This document shows, piece by piece, positions 12,501-24,574 of a DNA stretch of 64,000 nucleotides (within the stretch, counting starts at the first letter, position 1; each line of letters starts with the position of its first letter). This DNA is from Phymorhynchus buccinoides. Lineage: Eukaryota; Mollusca; Gastropoda; Neogastropoda; Raphitomidae. The position numbers were made by a program, and so were the translations under genes. The notes below the pieces were generated by a model. The model was not told the DNA's origin, made no database searches, and saw only the letters and a program-made list of their open reading frames with translations. The stretch covers positions 60,056,520 to 60,120,519 of the forward strand of contig CM065689.1 of NCBI GenBank assembly GCA_017654935.2, read 5' to 3'.

Positions 12501-14778
12501 TATATAGAACAGAGAAAGGGAATATTATATAGAACAGAGAAAGGGAATATTATATAGAACAGAGAAAGGGAATATTATATAGAACAGAGAAAGGGAATAT
12601 TATATAGAACAGAGAAAGGGAATATTATATAGAACAGAGAAAGGGAATATTATATAGAACAGAGAAAGGGAATAATATTATATAGAACAGAGAAAGGGAA
12701 TATTATATAGAACAGAGAAAGGGAATATTATATAGAACAGAGAAAGGGAATATTATATAGAACAAGGGAATATTATATAGAACAGAGAAAGGGAATATTA
12801 TATAGAACAGAGAAAGGGAATATTATATAGAACAGAGAAAGGGAATATTATATAGAACAGAGAAAGGGAATATTATTAGAATATAGAACAGAGAAAGGGA
12901 ATTACCAAGGGAATATTATATAGAACAGAGAAAGGGAATATTATATAGAACAGAGAAAGGGAATTACCAAGGGAATATTATATAGAACAGAGAAAGGGAA
13001 TATTATATAGAACAGAGAAAGGGAATATTATATAGAACATAGAAAGGGAATATTATATAGAAAGGGAATATTATATAGAACAGAGAAAGGGAATATTATA
13101 TAGAACAGAGAAAGGGAATATTATATAGAACAGAGAAAGGGAATATTATATAGAACAGAGAAAGGGAATATTATATAGAACAGAGAAAGGGAATATTATA
13201 TAGAACAGAGAAAGGGAATATTATATAGAACAGAGAAAGGGAATATTATATAGAACAGAGAAAGGGAATATTATATAGAACAGAGAAAGGGAATATTATA
13301 TAGAACAGAGAAAGGGAATATTATATAGAACAGAGAAAGGGAATATTATATAGAACAGAGAAAGGGAATATTATATAGAACAGAGAAAGGAATATTAATA
13401 TTATATAGAACAGAGAAAGGGAATATTATATAGAACAGAGAAAGGGAATATTATATAGAACAGAGAAAGGGAATATTATATAGAACAGAGATTATATAGA
13501 ACAGAGAAAGGGAATATTATATAGAACAGAGAAAGGGAATATTATATAGAACAGAGAAAGGGAATATTATATAGAACAGAGAAAGGGAATATTATATAGA
13601 ACAGAGAAAGGGAATATTATATAGAACAGAGAAAGGGAATATTATATAGAACAGAGAAAGGGAATATTATATAGAACAGAGAAAGGGAATATTATATAGA
13701 ACAGAGAAAGGGAATATTATATAGAACAGAGAAAGGGAATATTATATAGAACAGAGAAAGGGAATATTATATAGAACAGAGAAAGGGAATATTATATAGA
13801 ACAGAGAAAGGGAATATTATATAGAACAGAGAAAGGGAATATTATATAGAACAGAGAAAGGGAATATTATATAGAACAGAGAAAGGGAATATTATATAGA
13901 ACAGAGAAAGGGAATATTATATAGAACAGAGAAAGGGAATATTATATAGAACAGAGAAAGGGAATATTATATAGAACAGAGAAAGGGAATATTATATAGA
14001 ACAGAGAAAGGGAATATTATATAGAACAGAGAAAGGGAATTACCAAGGGAATATTATATAGAACAGAGAAAGGGAATTACCAAGGGAATATTATATAGAA
14101 CAGAGAAAGGGAATTACCAAGGGAATATTATATAGAACAGAGAGAGGGAATATTATATAGAACAGAGAAAGGGAATATTATATAGAACAGAGAAAGGGAA
14201 TATTATATAGAACAGAGAAAGGGAATATTATATAGAACAGAGAAAGGGAATATTATATAGAACAGAGAAAGGGAATATTATATAGAACAGAGAAAGGGAA
14301 TATTATATAGAACAGAGAAAGGGAATATTATATAGAACAGAGAAAGGGAATATTATATAGAACAGAGAAAGGGAATTACCAAGGGAATATTATATAGAAC
14401 AGAGAAAGGGAATTACCAAGGGAATATTATATAGAACAGAGAAAGGGAATTACCAAGGGAATATTATATAGAACAGAGAAAGGGAATATTATATAGAACA
14501 GAGAAAGGGAATCACCAAGGGAATATTATATAGAACAGAGAAAGGGAATTACCAAGGGAATATTATATAGAACAGAGAAAGGGAATATTACATAGAACAG
14601 AGAAAGGGAATATTATATAGAACAGAGAAAGGGAATATTATATAGAACAGAGAAAGGGAATATTATATAGAACAGAGAAAGGGAATATTATATAGAACAG
14701 AGAAAGGGAATATTATATAGAACAGAGAAAGGGAATATTATATAGAACAGAGAAAGGGAATATTATATAGAACAGAGA
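6575..14778. repeat. Giant 25-bp satellite array, about 8.2 kb
   Basis: Head-to-tail copies of GGGAATATTATATAGAACAG followed by AGAAA, roughly 300 or more. Most copies look identical. Interspersed variants carry an insertion reading TTACCAAGG or TCACCAAGG (for example near 6672, 8300, 10010, 11000, 14040-14110, 14380-14560), and there are small truncations such as near 9530-9560 and 9660-9730. The array lies in the intron between exons 1 and 2 of the unidentified gene. It breaks off at both ends into unique sequence. Confidence 0.97.
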
Positions 14779-15090
14779 CTAAAGTAAAATACTGCACACT
14801 GTTTGGAAACATGGCCAGAAGTTAACCAACGCACGCAGTAAGGAAGGTAACTATACATTCCCCCAAAGACAACAATCAACTGACAGGACACTATAAGTAT
14901 TTACAACGGTGAATGTGGACATCTCAAATTGAAAGTCCCTCTGTAGGACTGCTGAACCCCCTTTTGCCTCAGTTACCTGCACCTCGCAACACAATGGTTG
15001 GTGCAATAGTAGGCTAAAGGTTTGGAGTAACGAAAGATCCCCCGCCCCAGTTAAAGCATGGTAAAGCACAATTATATTGCGACCTCTTAC

Positions 15091-15447
15091 TTTAATGCCC
15101 CGGGGCACGGGGGCGCGCGGCACGGGCACAGGAACTGGGGCAGGGGGCAAAGCTTCCACCTGTCTGTAGCTGGTCGCCCCTCCGCCCCGGCAACTCCCCC
15201 CGCTGCCGCCCTTACGGCGCTCCACGTCACAGTGGCGTTGGGAGGCGGAGTCTGAGAGCTGGGTGGGCGTGGTCTCGGGCAAGATTGGCAGCTCCGTGGG
15301 GCGGCAGTCGCTGAGATCTAGACGCGGCACGAGGAGGGGCGTGTCCAGCAGCACATAGGCCATGTCCTCTGACACCTGACCTCGTGAAACCATGACCCCA
15401 CGCGCTGAGCAATTTCCCAACACTGCTCCTATGTGCACTTCCCCGCA
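15091..15447 (-). CDS. Unidentified gene, exon 1 of the part seen here
   Basis: I propose a 357-bp exon (119 codons) from acceptor CTAGCCCAG to donor GGCATTAAA|GTAAGAG, phase 0 at both ends. It encodes CGEVHIGAVLGNCSARGV, then VSEDMAYVLLDTPLLV, a Ser/Thr/Pro stretch, a Gly-rich patch and a Pro-Val repeat (PAPVPVPVPRAPVPRG). The donor is strong and the acceptor is weak. If this were instead a first exon, the first in-frame ATG (about 15390) would give a protein starting MVSRGQVSEDMAYV. It lies about 8.8 kb downstream of the SRSF11 stop codon and on the same strand. I do not recognise the family. Confidence 0.5.
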
Positions 15448-15499
15448 CTGGGCTAGGCGAGTAAGTACTTAGGCGCACTTGATAGTAGTTGTGTGCCTT

Positions 15500-16080
15500 T
15501 TAAGGATCTGGAGTTCTGTCATTACCATCAAGACAGACATGTTAACTCTCAATGCGTTCTCCTATTTCAGTTGTGTATACATAGCCTCCATAGGTTCCTA
15601 CAACGTAAACTACGTTCCAGATCCAGATCCAGGTTTCTGTCTTTGCATTGCTTCCTGCCTCCCTTCCTTTCCCTACTAGTGCCTCCATCCCTCCTCATCT
15701 CCTAGACTGGATTTGTTTTTTGTGTTAATCCAGTTTACGATCCTCTTTATCTACATTTTCTTTTAATTCTCAAATTTCCTTTTCTGGCCTACTTAAGGCC
15801 CTTTCTTCTGGCATATGTGGTTGAACCTCCCCGGTTCCATGGCACAGTAATGAAGGCATGCACAGTGAAGAAGATGTTCCTCTCTTTCAGTCCTCCTCCT
15901 GCTACTCTTCATCCTCCACTCTCTCCACTCCCCCCTCCTCTTTGAACTCAGGCTGATGTTCACAGAGACCCATTTTCTCTCTTTCTTCTTGCTTTCTCTC
16001 TCATTTACCTACTACACAAAGAGTTATCCTTCCTTAATGTTCCGGCCATTTTGATCCTCCTCTGAAAAGGTGTCAAACTG
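15500..16080. other. Unannotated pyrimidine-rich sequence
   Basis: Plus-strand C/T-rich sequence without convincing exons or repeats. Confidence 0.35.
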
Positions 16081-16089
16081 TTGGAAGAA

Positions 16090-16198
16090 GGACACGGCAC
16101 ACACAGAGAGCACACAGAGCACAGAGCACACAGAGCACAGAGCACAGAGCACACACAGAGCACAGAGCACAGAGAGCACAGAGCACAGAGCACACAAG
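16090..16198. repeat. (CACAGAG/GCACAGA)n short tandem repeat
   Basis: An imperfect array of GAGCACA heptamers, about 110 bp. The Cys-Ala-Leu-rich minus-strand ORFs across it are artefacts. Confidence 0.85.
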
Positions 16199-16309
16199 AA
16201 AAGAACAGGAAACAAAGAAAGAAAATAACGAATGTGAAAAAATATCAAAAGCAGGAAATAAAGAAAGAAACGGAAGGAAAAAACTATGCACGTGACAAAT
16301 AACATGAAT

Positions 16310-17175
16310 ATGAGGCAACATGAGACAGTAGTCCATAGGCTACATGCACGTGACAAATAACATGAATATGAGGACAACATGAGACAGTAGTCCATAGGCT
16401 ACATGCACGTGACAAATAACATGAATATGAGGACAACATGAGACAGTAGTCCATAGGCTACATGCACGTGACAAATAACATGAATATGAGGACAACATGA
16501 GACAGTAGTCCATAGGCTACATGCACGTGACAAATAACATGAATATCAGGACAACATGAGACAGTAGTCCATAGGCTACATGCACGTGACAAATAACATG
16601 AATATGAGGACAACATGAGACAGTAGTCCATAGGCTACATGCACGTGAAAAATAACATGAATATGAGGACAACATGAGACAGTAGTCCATAGGCTACATG
16701 CACGTGACAAATAACATGAATATGAGGACAACATGAGACAGTAGTCCATAGGCTACATGCACGTGAAAAATAACATGAATATGAGGACAACATGAGACAG
16801 TAGTCCATAGGCTACATGCACGTGACAAATAACATGAATATGAGGACAACATGAGACAGTAGTCCATAGGCTACATGCACGTGACAAATAACATGAATAT
16901 GAGGACAACATGAGACAGTAGTCCATAGGCTACATGCACGTGACAAATAACATGAATATCAGGACAACATGAGACAGTAGTCCATAGGCTACATGCACGT
17001 GACAAATAACATGAATATGAGGACAAAATGAGACAGTAGTCCATAGGCCTACATGCACGTGACAAATAACATGAATATGAGGACACAATGACAGTAGTCC
17101 ATAGGCCTACATGCACGTGAAAAATAACATGAATACGAGGACAAAATGAGACAGTAGTCCATAGGCCTACATGCC
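16310..17175. repeat. 59-bp minisatellite, about 14-15 copies
   Basis: The unit begins ATAGGCTACATGCACGTGAC and continues with AAATAACATGAATATGAGG and a segment ending GACAGTAGTCC. Single-base variants (GTGAAAAA for GTGACAAA, ATCAGG for ATGAGG) mark individual copies. The last copies at about 17035-17165 are more diverged (AGGCCTACATG), which suggests an older array edge. Confidence 0.95.
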
Positions 17176-17179
17176 TAGT

Positions 17180-17394
17180 AGTCGACTTCATAGGTTAGGC
17201 GTGTGGGGGAAAAGCGTTTGGCTTATTGTCGAAAAAACATGAATGCAAATTTGGATGGTCAGGTCAGGTCAATTAAGACGACTAGACCTCGCGGCCTCTC
17301 AAGCGTCTTTTCTTTTTCTTTTTCTTTTTAAATTCAGTTGGCACAGCTGTGACGGTTTTGGTAGACTATCAGTCATACTATGGATGGATGTAAC
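17180..17394. other. Unannotated intergenic or intron sequence
   Basis: No exon or element recognised. Confidence 0.3.
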
Positions 17395-17405
17395 ACACAC
17401 ACACA

Positions 17406-17436
<31 letters not shown>

Positions 17437-17510
17437 TCACACATACATACAACACACACACACTCTCTCTCTCACACACACACACATGCACGCACGCGCG
17501 CGCGCGCGTT
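17395..17510. repeat. Compound CA/CT/CG microsatellite
   Basis: Two blocks of CACACA with CTCTCT inserts, ending in alternating GCGCGC. Confidence 0.9.
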
Positions 17511-17514
17511 GCCG

Positions 17515-18625
17515 TGGATGACCTAAAAAAGTTGTTGTCGCAGACCTACTGTTGGAAGACGAAGAGATCCATGTTAGTGCAATGTTTTCTTTCACTGTTG
17601 CCTTACAAAATGAAGCCCAAAACATAGGCCCTACTTCCTTGACGCTAAGACACTCACACGTTTTGACAATTATTCCAACGTTAGCCTGCCACAAACTTTT
17701 CTCATAACGGAAACCTGTCTAAAGCAAACTTCACACAAAGGCTTGAAGAAAAGTAATCGTTTCAACATCACTTCCCACACAGTTTGTGCTAGGCCCTTAT
17801 TTGCTTCCCAGGTAGAGTTTAACTGTCATCGACTCTGATTTCTTTATAACGAACAAGAGTGTGGGGGGGGGGAGCACACCAAATTGCTTACACAACAGTC
17901 CCCAGCCAAGAACCCTCCATACTGAGCCAAGCCAGGCACCTGTAGGTCGTGTGTTACAAAACCAGGCTAGGATCCGCTAGCGTGTTTGTTAGCTGAGGGG
18001 CTGGTTAATCCACGCCGGCGATAATCCCAATCTGCTTAATCCCCGTAATCTGCCTTATTAGCGCGTGTTGGGTGCGTGGAGACCTCATCAGTTTGTGCTG
18101 GCCATATCATGTGAGAAGTTGGATTAAATGTGCAGTGTTTTTTTATAACCCCGAATGTATGTCCTAACTGTTGGATGTTTGAGTGCGTTTGTACGCGTGT
18201 GCGCGCACACATGAAAAAAGTACATTCACTTTCAGACCGACGTAATGAGGCTATTACATACACACACACTGACAAGCGTGCACAAATGCGAAAGCATGGC
18301 ATGCGCGTGTGTGCGCGCACACACACGCACACTACACATATGCGCACACAGTCACACACATATAGACATACGAGTGGATGTTTGTTCTAATTATTTCTCA
18401 GTATAACTGCCGTGACCGAACATCTAGCCCATGTGTCCAAAATAGCTGTTAAATTGGGCTTCACTACGTGTCCTGTGTGATGCTGATCAAGAGTACAAAG
18501 GCTTTGTGGGTCTACGCGGACAAAGGCAAAGCAAACTAGAGCGTTAAGACGCTAGATCTCCAAACGGCAGCATTTTTACTGCACTGCTTCGCCTCGCGTC
18601 TGGTAACAAACTGTTATTTCATAAG
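17515..18625. other. Unannotated sequence with short CA/CG runs
   Basis: Read on both strands without finding exons. Short alternating CA/CG tracts occur at about 18190-18215 and 18295-18365. Confidence 0.3.
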
Positions 18626-18626
18626 A

Positions 18627-18628
18627 GT

Positions 18629-18691
<63 letters not shown>
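18627..18691. repeat. (GA)n microsatellite
   Basis: About 30 GA dinucleotides. Confidence 0.95.
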
Positions 18692-18692
<1 letters not shown>

Positions 18693-19075
18693 TGCGAGTG
18701 TGTTTATAGCTGAGTGTGTGTATAGGTATGTGTGCAAGTTAAAAAACAAACATATAAATGCACAAGGCGCGCAGCACAAACACAAACAAACACACACATA
18801 CAGAGACAGACTCACACATTCGTTATCTGCAGTCACAAATTGAAAACAAGTGAACAAAATATTGTGATTCAAGTTCTTTATCTTTGCTATAACGAAACAT
18901 CTTCACACAAAAGAAATCCAGCGACTGTATTGATTAAAAATATACTTTGTACACATGTTTGTCAATCTTTACTCTGAAAACATCAAGCTGACAAAATCTA
19001 GTTTTTAGTTATTTATGTCTCTTAAGTTACAAAGAGCTTCGTTCAGCTTAGAAAAAGCCAGGAAAAAAGCACACA

Positions 19076-19946
19076 ATGCAACATTCTACTTCCTTCACGT
19101 CATTCAGGAACAATGCAACTTTCTACAGGAACAATGCAACGTTCTACTTCCTTCACATCATTCAGGAACAATGCAACATTCTACTTCCTTCACGTCATCC
19201 AGGGACAATGCAACGTTCTACTTCCTTCACGTCATTCAGGAACAATGCAACGTTCTACTTCCTTCACGTCATTCAGGAACAATGCAACATTCTACTTCCT
19301 TCACGTCATTCAGGAACAATGCAACGTTCTACTTCCTTCACGTCATTCAGGAACAATGCAACATTCTACTTCCTTCACGTCATTCAGGAACAATGCAACA
19401 TTCTACTTCCTTCACGTCATTCAGGAACAATGCAACATTCTACTTCCTTCACGTCATTCAGGAACAATGCAACATTCTACTTCCTTCACATCATTCAGGA
19501 ACAATGCAACGTTCTACTTCCTTCACGTCATTCAGGAACAATGCAACATTCTACTTCCTTCACGTCATTCAGGAACAATGCAACGTTCTACTTCCTTCAC
19601 GTCATTCAGGAACAATGCAACGTTCTACTTCCTTCACATCATTCAGGAACAATGCAACTTTCTACTTCCTTCACATCATTCAGGAACAATGCAACTTTCT
19701 ACTTCCTTCACGTCATTCAGGAACAATGCAACATTCTACTTCCTTCACGTCATCCAGGAACAATGCAACATTCTACTTCCTTCACATCATCCAGGAACAA
19801 TGCAACATTCTACTTCCTTCACATCATTCAGGAACAATGCAACTTTCTACTTCCTTCACATCATTCAGGAACAATGCAACGTTCTACTTCCTTCACGTCA
19901 TTCAGGAACAATGCAACGTTCTACTTCCTTCACGTCATTCAGGAAC
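19076..19946. repeat. 37-bp minisatellite, about 23 copies
   Basis: The unit is AACAATGCAACATTCTACTT followed by CCTTCACGTCATTCAGG. Because 37 is not a multiple of three and no frame contains a stop, all three plus-strand frames stay open and give a 37-residue period. These are not genes. Variants: ACATTC/ACGTTC/ACTTTC, CACGTC/CACATC and CATTCAGG/CATCCAGG. Confidence 0.97.
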
Positions 19947-19954
19947 ACAGTGAG

Positions 19955-20880
19955 TAACCTCTTCAGTGCCGTCAGTTTGCCACGCAATTTTTTCTATCGA
20001 ATGCAGCAAAATCGTGACTTAGCGGCAACGTACATAATACGTCAGTAGCAAGTGCTCAAACATGATAGACGATGCACACAAAAACAATGATATACATCGT
20101 CGCCACTGAAAAGGCTAAGCTTGCATTCGTAAGGTGCTCTGAATGCTGAACAAAAAAGTAAAAATGGCATCAAAGTTGTTTTTCAAAAAGAAAGAAGAAA
20201 AGAAACTAGAAAAAGAAACAAACAAAAAGAGTTCATCAGAGAAGATCAAGTCTTGACATTCGAGCTGAGGAAAATAAATGAGTACTCATAGTTGAAATAT
20301 TTGAGGAATTATCATTTACTACAGGTCCTGAATCGCTTCTTTTCATGCATAAAAACGGGCTTAACTCCAGGCACTTGCAAGGATGACAACAACAACAACA
20401 ACAACAAATCATGGCTCAGTGTTCATGCTTGTTGGTGCCATTATATATTTCTTTGATGTTTTAAATTGACGAGTGTTCAGTTCACACAGAATAATTCTTT
20501 TTTTCTTTTTTTTCATACCTTTTTTTGTCGTGAAGCAGAAGGAAAAGAAAACAACTAATGTTGAAAAGAAAAAAAAGCTGTACAACATCCATAACAAACA
20601 AAATACAATAGCACGTGATTGACAGGTGAACATCTTAGAAAATGTCGTACATTCTTCTCTTGAGAGTGAAAAGGTCTTGTATTGTAACAGAGTTGGGCAA
20701 TACGAGTGACAGAAACAAGACATGGCATGAAGGTAAAACAAGGTGGCCCAGCCATACAAACTCTACTTCCAGCTGATCATGAAATTCAGGGGAGATCATT
20801 TTCACTCTTGGGCCTTAGTGTGAGCTTTTTTTAAATGGCAACACTCAGAAACGAAATGTTTTATAAAAAAGGTACGAGGA
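19955..20880. other. Unannotated AT-rich sequence
   Basis: Includes a (CAA)n run near 20389-20406. No exon found. Confidence 0.3.
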
Positions 20881-20888
20881 TCATGGTT

Positions 20889-21242
20889 TGCCATCTGTGA
20901 ATCTGACATCGCAGGCCGCAACTGTAAGGTCTAAGGAACCATTGTACCAAGTTTCGTTATGAGCCATTCAGTGGTTTGCCATCTGTGAACCTGACATCGC
21001 AGGCCGCAACTGTAAGGTTTAAGGAACCATTGTACCAAGTTTCGTTATGAGCCATTCAGTGGTTTGCCATCTGTGAATCTGACATCGCAGGCCGCAACTG
21101 TAAGGTCTAAGGAACCATTGTACCAAGTTTCGTCATGAGCCATTCAGTGGTTTGCCATCTGTGAACCTGACATCGCAGGCCGCAACTGTAAGGTCTAAGG
21201 AACCATTGTACCAAGTTTCGTCATGAGCCATTCAGTGGTTTA
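20889..21242. repeat. 88-bp tandem repeat, 4 copies
   Basis: The unit begins GGTTTGCCATCTGTGAATCT and ends TGAGCCATTCAGT. Copies differ at a few positions (AATCTG/AACCTG, GTTATG/GTCATG, GGTCTAAGG/GGTTTAAGG). Confidence 0.95.
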
Positions 21243-21430
21243 GGCTCTACGACCTGAAACACATTTTGGTCAGACACAGACGCAGACACATAATTCTTCA
21301 TGTCCCCTTCACCCATGTACCTGTTCCCGCCCAATGTGTGGAGGCCTCGTTCATTCTCATTTTGTAACACAGTTGTAAAGAAGAAGTAACATGGTTTTTT
21401 TTACTTTGTGTTTAATTTTTTGTTGTTTTC

Positions 21431-21833
21431 CATTAGAGTCCCGTCAACAGCTATGGTCATCTCAGGACTGTCACTGCGTAAAGTTTGACCACTTAGTACA
21501 AAACACTCATCAATGTATCTGACCAACGTTCAACAACCTGTAAACAACAAAACATACAGTACAATTCATAGCATGACACCTCCATCATTGCACCCTATAG
21601 CACACAAGTCCACCAGTGCTGGAAACGTGGAGCCACTCTACTCTACTCTATTTATCACACAAGTCCACCAGTGCTGGAAGCGTGGAGCCACTCTACTCTA
21701 CTCTATTTATCACACAAGTCCACCAGTGCTGGAAGCGTGGAGCCACTCTACTCTACTCTATTTATCACACAAGTCCACACAGTGCTGGAAGCGTGGAGCC
21801 CCACTCTATTTATCGGTGTTTCAGGCGCATCCC
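21431..21833. repeat. Dispersed repeat copy with an internally expanded 55-bp block
   Basis: It resembles 51912-52140: both run GTCC(C/G)TCAACAGCTATGGT, then CATGACAC(C/T)TCCATCATT, then CCTATAGC. In this copy the following 55-bp segment (CACAAGTCCACCAGTGCTGG... to TATTTATCA) is tandemly repeated about four times at 21603-21800. The other copy has it once. No ORF of note. Confidence 0.8.
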
Positions 21834-21933
21834 CAAAACTGGACACAAAATTCAGATTTTGTTATTCTATTTTCTTATCATTTGCTACAATTACTGACTA
21901 ATTTCTATTTTCTTACTATATTATTAGTCGCAT

Positions 21934-22379
21934 TATAAGGCGGTGATACACTCACATTATAATAAGGCGGTGATACACTCGCATTATAAGGCGGTGATAC
22001 ACTCGCATTATAAGGCGGTGATACACTCGCATTATAAGGTGGTGATACACTCGCATTATAAGGCGGTAATACACTCGCATTATAAGGCAGTGATACACTC
22101 GCATTATAAGGCGGTGATACACTCGCATTATAAGGCAGTGATACACTCGCATTATAAGGCGGTGATACACTCGCATTATAAGGCAGTGATACACTCGCAT
22201 TATAAGGCGGTGATACACTCGCATTATAAGGCGGTGATACACTCGCATTATAAGGCAGTGATACACTCGCATTATAAGGCGGTGATACACTCGCATTATA
22301 AGGCGGTGATACACTCGCATTACAAGGCGGTGATACACTCGCATTATAAGGCGGTGATACACTCGCATTATAAGGCGGG
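21934..22379. repeat. 24-bp minisatellite, about 18 copies
   Basis: The unit is CATTATAAGGCGGTGATACA followed by CTCG. As 24 is a multiple of three, the plus strand reads as an AVIHSHYK octapeptide repeat and the minus strand is also open. These ORFs are by-products of the unit length. It lies just beyond the probable SRSF11 3' end. Confidence 0.95.
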
Positions 22380-22650
22380 CTTAGTCTGGGGAAAAGTATT
22401 GCCTTCTAGTAACAAGAAATATGGTAATGTTTACAAAAAGACTACTAACTTTCTTAGTAGAAAAAAAATCAGTCTTTTGATGAAATATATGTGAAATAAA
22501 AAATGCACTTCTAAAAATCTTTGAATAAATAATCTGAATTTTTGGTCTATTACGAACCAAAATAAACACTTTATGAACTACACATTCAGAAAAAAGTCCT
22601 TCACAACAAATATCCCTTCAATCAAATTTTGTTTCTTTACATAAAAACGA

Positions 22651-22880
22651 ACATTCAATCAAATGTCCTTTACGTCAAACGAACAATCAATCAAATGTCC
22701 TTTATATCAAACGAACATTCAATCGTCCTTTACGTCAAATGAACATTCAATCAAATGTCCTTTACGTCAAACGAACAATCAGTCAAATGTCCTTTATATC
22801 AAACGAACATTCAATCAAATGTCCTTTATATCAAACGAACATTCAATCAAATGTCCTTTACGTCAAACGAACAATCAATG
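22651..22880. repeat. 32-bp minisatellite, about 7 copies
   Basis: The unit alternates between GAACATTCAATCAAATGTCC (then TTTATATCAAAC) and a TTTACGTCAAAC version. One copy is four bases short. Confidence 0.9.
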
Positions 22881-23238
22881 AAACATGAGAGCGCCGTCAA
22901 AATGTCTTGCAGACAAAACTTGCCAAACATGAAGTCATCCAACACTGGCCCATTGCCTCCCTTCACAACCAGTCAACACCAATGTACGCTAGAGCCTACA
23001 TAGTGTTTAAACATTTGCACTTCACAACTCAGCGAAGCCATGCAACCCACTGGTAGAAAAGTGTTCCTCTACGGTCCCTTAATAGTTTTCAACCAATGAA
23101 AAGACTTCTAGTCTATTTTCAGGACGGCAATGAATGAAAACGAGTCTCTACCCCTCTCTTCGTCTTCTTTGTCAAGTTTTTTTTTTAAATCTGCTAATAA
23201 TAAAAATTTTACTTTGGAATTCTAACATATGCTAGCTT

Positions 23239-23244
23239 TTATTA
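23239..23244 (-). promoter_or_regulatory. SRSF11: Possible SRSF11 polyadenylation signal
   Basis: Read on the minus strand, AATAAA occurs about 1 kb after the SRSF11 stop codon. It is the first canonical hexamer I saw there, but transcript data would be needed to confirm its use. Confidence 0.25.
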
Positions 23245-23639
23245 TTATAAACAATACTACAAATTTTCAAAACTGCATGGTTAAGTATTTTTTTAAATTA
23301 TTTTATGTAATGACCCAAACCTGCCTAGTGTTTAACGTTAGGGCGACATGTACGCTATAGCGTACATTAGTGTTGAGAGAGTTAACTTTGCGCATCCACA
23401 CCACACTCTTTCGTGGTTTCAGCATGCATGCATGCAGCGACCCAAACATTGGCCTGAACCATTTTCCTTGCTAAAAACCAACATACAAAAGCATAATTTC
23501 ACTACGAGAGAGCCTTTCTTTCAGGCCGTCAGCTGCCTGAAACAGCCTCAAATTGGCTTCAGGCACAGCCAGACAGCTATGGCGTACGAAACATGGCAAA
23601 TACTTGATGCAAATGCTCCATACAAAGACCCGATACTTT

Positions 23640-23822
23640 TCCAAGTATCGATACAAAGCAACGTTCATTTCCAAATGGAACGATCCATTTAAGAAAGGAT
23701 CGATCCTTTCTGCGAAAGTATCGCTACTTTGTGAAAAGGATCGCACTTTCAAAACATATCAATACTTTCTGTACTTTATGAAAGTATGGATCCTTTTCGA
23801 GAGAAAGTATCGATACTTTGCA
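23640..23822. repeat. Cluster of short ATCGAT-centred palindromes
   Basis: Perfect palindromes AAAGGATCGATCCTTT (23694-23709) and AAAGTATCGATACTTT (23804-23819), a partial one at about 23644-23655, and several one-sided versions lie within 180 bp in the presumed 3' UTR. The origin is unknown. Confidence 0.6.
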
Positions 23823-24226
23823 TCGAAGCGGGCATTTACGAACTCTACTGAACAAATCACATAAAAAATGATACTCGGAATTGAACAGAAACGGAACACG
23901 AAACTATGTCCATTTTTTTCAACATGACCTGTCATAAATATGTCAAAAGCCCTTCTCATCGACTTCCTCAGTCATTATGTCCGTTGTTTTGATTCCTGCC
24001 AAATAATCTGTGCTGCTTTGGCAAGGGCAGTTTCAGTTAATTTCCGATTCCAAATTTAAATGTGTTCATTTCGAGGTACTGGGCAAACCTCGTAAACGCT
24101 CAATCCTTTTGCATGGATCGTTTTGGGAGCGAGCCATACCGAATAAGGATACTTTTCAGACAGCATGGATACTTTTCAGACAGCATGGAGTGTTTGCCCG
24201 GTTTGCTCCGCCACAGGCAGTGTGGT

Positions 24227-24500
24227 TTAGTCGCTGGTCTCCATATCCACCAGCTGGCGGTTGGCTCCGCCCGCTCCTTCCTCCTCCTGATCCCCGCCCC
24301 CCTGGGATCCGACTTCTTCCCGGTCGCTGCCGCTGTTGTAGCCCTTCTCTTCTTCGTCGTAATTGCGGGGCACCACTTTGTTGGACGACGATAACGCCGA
24401 CGACGGCTCTTTCTTCTCCTCCTTCCTCTCCTTGTTCTTCTTCTTCTTCTCCCGGCGCTCTTTGCTGCGGCTGCGCTCTTTCTTCTTGTCCTTCTTGGAC
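24227..24500 (-). CDS. SRSF11: SRSF11 terminal coding exon with stop codon
   Basis: Serine/arginine-rich splicing factor 11 (p54) is a nuclear SR-family protein that helps in 3' splice-site selection. The exon begins after TTGCTCCCTCAG and completes an Ala codon split with the previous exon. It then reads SKKDKKKERSRSKERREKKKK, more Lys/Glu-rich sequence, EPSSALSSSNKVV, the signature PRNYDEEEKGYNSG, a Gly/Glu tail and QLVDMETSD followed by TAA. From memory, vertebrate SRSF11 has a matching Lys-rich KERSR region, a DYDEEEQGYDSE motif and ends DMDMSD. That order of motifs is the main reason for the identification. The exon is intact. The RNA recognition motif is outside the window. Confidence 0.88.
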
Positions 24501-24574
24501 CTGAGGGAGCAACCAGTTGGATTTAGTTTGCAACAGTTAGTGTCATCAGCATCGTCGTCATCATCATCAGACAT

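Noticed and set aside
6575..14778. CRISPR-like direct repeat array
   Set aside because: Units are contiguous copies without unique spacers, in a eukaryotic intron.
16005..17191. Cys/Leu-rich minus-strand ORFs resembling secreted or membrane proteins
   Set aside because: Translation of the GAGCACA repeat and the 59-bp minisatellite.
19015..20048. Three overlapping plus-strand ORFs of about 300 codons
   Set aside because: A 37-bp unit with no stops keeps every frame open. The 37-residue period is arithmetical.
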